Part shown: in pieces, positions 63,647 through 64,000 of the stretch
How the letters are laid out: the number at the start of each line of letters is the position of its first letter
Numbering within the stretch: position 1 is the first letter of the stretch
Assembly: GCF_000428845.1 (NCBI RefSeq)
Contig: NZ_AUAS01000002.1
Span: forward strand, 124,001-188,000
DNA length: 64,000 nt
Direction of reading: 5' to 3'
Source: Dyadobacter alkalitolerans DSM 23607
GTDB taxonomy: Bacteria; Bacteroidota; Bacteroidia; Cytophagales; Spirosomataceae
Notes under the pieces: generated by a model
What the model was told of the DNA's origin: nothing
The model's input: the letters and a program-made list of their open reading frames with translations, nothing else
The model's database searches: none
Program-made: the position numbers and the translations under genes

Positions 63647-64000
63647 TTAATACTGCGGGTTCTGAACCAACCCGTTCGCGCCGATGCCAGGAACGTAACG
63701 GTAATACTGCTTGTAATCGAATGTTGCCGGGTTCAGCCGTGCAATGTTCTGGCGGATGAAAATGTATTTCGCAGGCGTTACACGCAGATCCAGCACCGGA
63801 ACGAGCGCATGGCGCACGCGGTTGTTGAATAGCGTATGATATTCACGCCTTCTGATCAAATCCCAGAAACGTTTGTTCTCAAAAGCCAGCTCTACCCTTC
63901 TTTCCCGGATCACATTTTCGACCGTCAGAGGAATGTTTTTGGTATGGCCTGCCCGACGGCGAATGTCATTCAATGCCTGTGCGCCTTTTGTCGCCGTTCC
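63647..64000 (-). CDS. SusD/RagB family nutrient-binding protein (C-terminal part)
   Basis: The frame runs off the window at 64000. The visible 117 residues contain the family's C-terminal signature: ALNDIRRRAG, VIRERRVELAFENKRFWDLIRR and a basic RVRHALVPVLDL, ending NPQY. SusD proteins are surface lipoproteins that bind starch or other glycans and partner with SusC, whose gene should lie beyond the edge. The stop is 63 bp upstream of the DUF3823 gene. Confidence 0.92.
   Translation of the reverse strand, partial: GTATKGAQALNDIRRRAGHTKNIPLTVENVIRERRVELAFENKRFWDLIRRREYHTLFNNRVRHALVPVLDLRVTPAKYIFIRQNIARLNPATFDYKQYYRYVPGIGANGLVQNPQY

Overview
The window looks like a chromosomal segment of a Bacteroidota member of the order Cytophagales, and a Dyadobacter-like Spirosomaceae bacterium is my best guess. 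Supporting signs are a SusD-family protein with a DUF3823 lipoprotein, a type IX secretion C-terminal sorting domain, carboxypeptidase-regulatory-like outer-membrane receptors, nspC, TAnnTTTG-type -7 promoter elements, few Shine-Dalgarno sites and moderate GC. The species is inferred from gene content, not from a search.

Layout. 1-8000: a partial gene, a glycine-rich lipoprotein, and a minus-strand signalling operon made of a CHASE3/GAF hybrid kinase with three receivers, CheR, CheB and a second hybrid kinase. 8000-17540: a minus-strand run hisS-hisG-hisD-(Xre antitoxin-RES toxin)-hisC-outer-membrane protein-UvrD/AddA-like helicase. The toxin-antitoxin pair sits inside the histidine cluster and has its own operator-like promoter. 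17700-27200: small genes, a methyltransferase, a REPIN-like repeat, then (minus strand) pyrG, yidC, a periplasmic-binding/TPR protein, hemL and a glycosyltransferase. 27400-37500: ordinary metabolic and envelope genes (PIG-L deacetylase, nspC, DEDDh exonuclease, bestrophin, secreted proteins, beta-lactamase-fold hydrolase, MFS transporter, sugar isomerase/epimerase-like protein), separated by clear bidirectional terminators.

37700-47550 is the most accessory-like part. It holds a three-gene operon of a coiled-coil protein, a membrane coiled-coil protein and a membrane-anchored Ppx/GppA-like actin-fold protein. Next come a possible PD-(D/E)XK-fold protein, a VapBC-like pair translationally coupled to a gamma-class DNA methyltransferase, a TetR-controlled MFS efflux operon with a visible operator, and an orphan ParA with a small partner. 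A perfect 27-bp inverted repeat closes this part. 47650-54800 is a minus-strand operon of a Planctomycete-type cytochrome c/DUF1549/DUF1553 protein, a DUF1501 protein, a lipoprotein and a secreted M64 peptidase with a T9SS tail. 55000-64000 carries an outer-membrane receptor, a LolA-like secreted protein, a membrane-spanning Kelch/winged-helix regulator and the end of a polysaccharide-utilisation-type locus (GH99-like lipoprotein, DUF3823 lipoprotein, partial SusD). A 147-bp tandem repeat array full of hairpins lies inside that locus.

Best candidates for something new are the RES-Xre module wired into the histidine operon, the VapBC-methyltransferase locus with its neighbouring nuclease-like gene, the coiled-coil/actin-fold operon, the one-component Kelch regulator, and the shared TTGAA-core hairpin repeat family. 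No rRNA, tRNA, CRISPR array, transposase or integrase was seen.
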